A stretch of DNA of 64,000 nt from Bradyrhizobium sp. (GTDB lineage Bacteria; Pseudomonadota; Alphaproteobacteria; Rhizobiales; Xanthobacteraceae), in the NCBI GenBank assembly GCA_028290305.1, contig JAQGKC010000429.1, forward strand, positions 62,001 through 126,000. The letters are read 5' to 3'. Positions 62,585-64,000 of the stretch are shown here, in pieces; within the stretch, counting starts at the first letter, position 1; every line of letters begins with the position of its first letter. The translations under genes and the position numbers were made by a program. A model generated the notes under the pieces. That model was not told the DNA's origin, ran no database searches, and saw only the letters and a program-made list of their open reading frames with translations.

Positions 62585-63643
62585 ATGTCTGAACAGGTTG
62601 CGCTTGTCATCGGGCCGACCGGTGCTACCGGCGGTCCGCTCGCAGCCGCATTGGCGCGCCATTCCGGCTGGCGGGTTTACGGGATGTCACGCACCGTGCC
62701 TTCAGGCGAGGCGCCTTTCATCCATATCGCGGCCGATCTGACCGATCCCGCATCCTGCAGGCGCGCTTTGGCGGCGATCGAACCGGTGACGCATGCTTTT
62801 TTCGCCGCGCGTGCGCCATTCCGCGAAGGCGGTGTCGAGGACGTCGAGAGCAATGTCGCCATGTTGGCCGCGACGCTGGACGCGCTCGAAACGCGCTCGG
62901 ATGCGCTTGAGCACGTTCACTTGCTCGAAGGCATCAAGTGGTACGGCATGCATCTCGGTCCTTATCCGACGCCGTCGCGCGAAGACGATCCCCGGCATCC
63001 GCCGCCAAACTTTTATTACAATCAGCAGGACCTTTTGAGCGAGCGCGCGGCGCGGGCGCGCTGGAGCTGGTCGGCATCGCGGCCGTCCTATATCTGCGAC
63101 TTCGCCCCTCGCCGCGCCAGAAACCTGATTACGGTTCTCGGCGCTTACGCTGCGATTTGCCGGGAGCTCAACGTGCCGCTGGATTTCCCCGGAAGTGCTG
63201 CCGGCTATTCCGTGCTGTCCGAATTGTCGGACGCGACTTGTCTTGCGGAAGCGATCATTTTTGTCTCGACGCATGAGGCGGGGAAGAACGCGGCGTTCAA
63301 TGTCACCAACGGTGATTGCTTTCGTTGGTGTCAGGTCTGGCCGTTGCTGGCGCGATGGTTCGGTGTGCGCTGCGGCGTGCCGCGCCATATAAAGCTTGCG
63401 ACCTGGATGGCTGACAAGGGGCCGGTCTGGGACAGGATCGTCGAACGGCACGGACTGGAACGGCGTTCGCTTGAAAGCCTGGCGTCTTGGGAGTTCGCTG
63501 ATTTCGTGTTCGCCAAGGAATGGGATTTGCTGTCCGATACCGGCCGGCTGAGGCGCGCAGGGTTCAATACGAGCGTCGATACGATGGCCATGATCCGCGA
63601 TCAATTGGACAGGTATCGCGACGCGAAGCTGCTGCCGCGCTAG
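62585..63643 (+). CDS. PRISE-type SDR (progesterone 5-beta-reductase/iridoid synthase-like)
   Basis: This 352-residue atypical SDR has the cofactor motif IGPTGATGGPLAAAL at its start. PRISE-type catalytic segments follow: HLLEGIKWYGMHLGPYPTP (Lys near 120) and PPNFYYNQQDLL (Tyr near 150). Family members reduce enone carbon-carbon double bonds with NADPH and include bacterial homologues of unknown substrate. GGAGG about 10 nt upstream supports ATG 62585; a TTG at 62576 is too close to it. It stands alone, 180 bp after the divergent glycine-rich gene. Confidence 0.85.
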   Translation: MSEQVALVIGPTGATGGPLAAALARHSGWRVYGMSRTVPSGEAPFIHIAADLTDPASCRRALAAIEPVTHAFFAARAPFREGGVEDVESNVAMLAATLDALETRSDALEHVHLLEGIKWYGMHLGPYPTPSREDDPRHPPPNFYYNQQDLLSERAARARWSWSASRPSYICDFAPRRARNLITVLGAYAAICRELNVPLDFPGSAAGYSVLSELSDATCLAEAIIFVSTHEAGKNAAFNVTNGDCFRWCQVWPLLARWFGVRCGVPRHIKLATWMADKGPVWDRIVERHGLERRSLESLASWEFADFVFAKEWDLLSDTGRLRRAGFNTSVDTMAMIRDQLDRYRDAKLLPR

Positions 63644-63644
63644 A

Positions 63645-63745
63645 GGGGGGGGGGGCAGCTGGAATCACGCCAATCCCCTGGATTCCAAGGGGCGGCGGGT
63701 TGCCGCCGGCCGGAAATAGGCTTGAAATAGGCTTGAAATAAGCTT
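63645..63745. repeat. 11-G tract and triple 11-bp direct repeat downstream of the PRISE gene
   Basis: A run of 11 G (63645-63655) lies directly after the stop codon. Further on, GAAATAGGCTT is repeated three times in tandem (63713-63723, 63724-63734, and GAAATAAGCTT at 63735-63745). Between them are two small inverted repeats (GGAATC/GATTCC at 63661-63686 and GGCGGC/GCCGCC near 63691-63708), which may terminate transcription. Confidence 0.7.
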
Positions 63746-63843
63746 GGCCACCAACAAAAACTGTGCAGATCGCGCCAAGTGCTGTTTTCCCCGCAGGATT
63801 TCCCAATACTGTCCCTGACGCGAATCAACTTACAGGAGACAAA

Positions 63844-64000
63844 ATGGCAGTACAGATGACGAAATCGCAGCTGATCGAGAAGATCTCTGCCGAGACCGAA
63901 GTAGCAAAGAAGGACGTCAAGGGCGTGCTGGAGACGCTGGCGACCGTCGGCTATAAAGAGCTGAAGAAAGCCGGCGTCTTCCTGGTTCCGGGATTTGCCA
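63844..64000 (+). CDS. HU-family DNA-binding protein (3' partial)
   Basis: The first 52 residues (MAVQMTKSQLIEKISAETEVAKKD, then VKGVLETLATVGYKELKKAG) match the helical N-terminus of HU-like nucleoid proteins. CAGGAGAC lies a few bases before the ATG. The gene runs off the right edge at PGFA, before the DNA-binding arms. In related genomes such genes often code for HU variants with basic Lys/Ala tails, which cannot be checked here. Confidence 0.85.
   Translation, partial: MAVQMTKSQLIEKISAETEVAKKDVKGVLETLATVGYKELKKAGVFLVPGFA

Overview
The window is a GC-rich alphaproteobacterial chromosome segment. Gene content (NitT/TauT-type ABC importers, a PaoABC-like molybdenum enzyme, a GLG1-type cysteine-rich exported protein, many small Sec-exported proteins) and an intergenic palindrome of the GTCATTCCGG...CCGGAATGAC kind point to Nitrobacteraceae (Bradyrhizobium, Rhodopseudomonas or a relative). 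This placement comes from recognising protein and repeat styles, not from a search.

Region 1 (1-18.6 kb) is the most striking part: a surface-adhesion locus. It encodes a type I secretion ATPase/permease (cut by the window edge), its HlyD-type adaptor, a LapG-like transglutaminase-fold cysteine protease, a small MliC-like exported protein and, after an AT-rich leader, one 4,500-residue repeat adhesin. The adhesin has a Lap-type N-terminal retention module with a PAAG sequence, about 12 tandem T1SS-type repeats, a nearly identical 143-residue duplication, cadherin-like and VCBS-like domains, a C-type lectin domain, a galactose-binding-like domain, RTX nonapeptides and a C-terminal secretion signal. 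By analogy with Pseudomonas LapA/LapG, the protease would release the adhesin from the surface. No LapD-like c-di-GMP receptor and no TolC-type outer-membrane partner lies in the window.

Region 2 (18.6-36.6 kb) is mostly housekeeping: exported small proteins, a TPR protein, MsrA, two divergently encoded ThDP enzymes (PoxB-like and acetolactate-synthase-like), DUF488 and antibiotic-biosynthesis-monooxygenase-type proteins, an RND efflux adaptor/pump pair, two exported alpha/beta hydrolases, a putative winged-helix regulator and a class I fructose-bisphosphate aldolase. Strong hairpins separate convergent genes.

Region 3 (37-44.4 kb) holds a three-gene operon (SDR, saccharopine-dehydrogenase-like oxidoreductase, acyl-CoA synthetase) divergent from a TetR regulator, with repeated CTTGAC/CCAAG sequences between them, then a Bcr/CflA-type MFS pump and an MGT-type glycosyltransferase.

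Region 4 (44.4-49.4 kb) is a decaying stretch. It contains three same-length (74-bp) palindromic repeats, a tRNA-like fragment, a truncated ABC-substrate-binding-protein gene ending in one of the repeats, a frameshifted gene with a GHRHA motif, and a shattered PII (glnK-like) gene directly upstream of an intact ammonium transporter.

Region 5 (49.5-64 kb) holds two NitT/TauT-type ABC importers (one with an amidase), an HtrA-like protease, a PaoABC-like aldehyde oxidoreductase operon, a glycine-rich exported protein, a PRISE-type reductase and the start of an HU-family DNA-binding protein.
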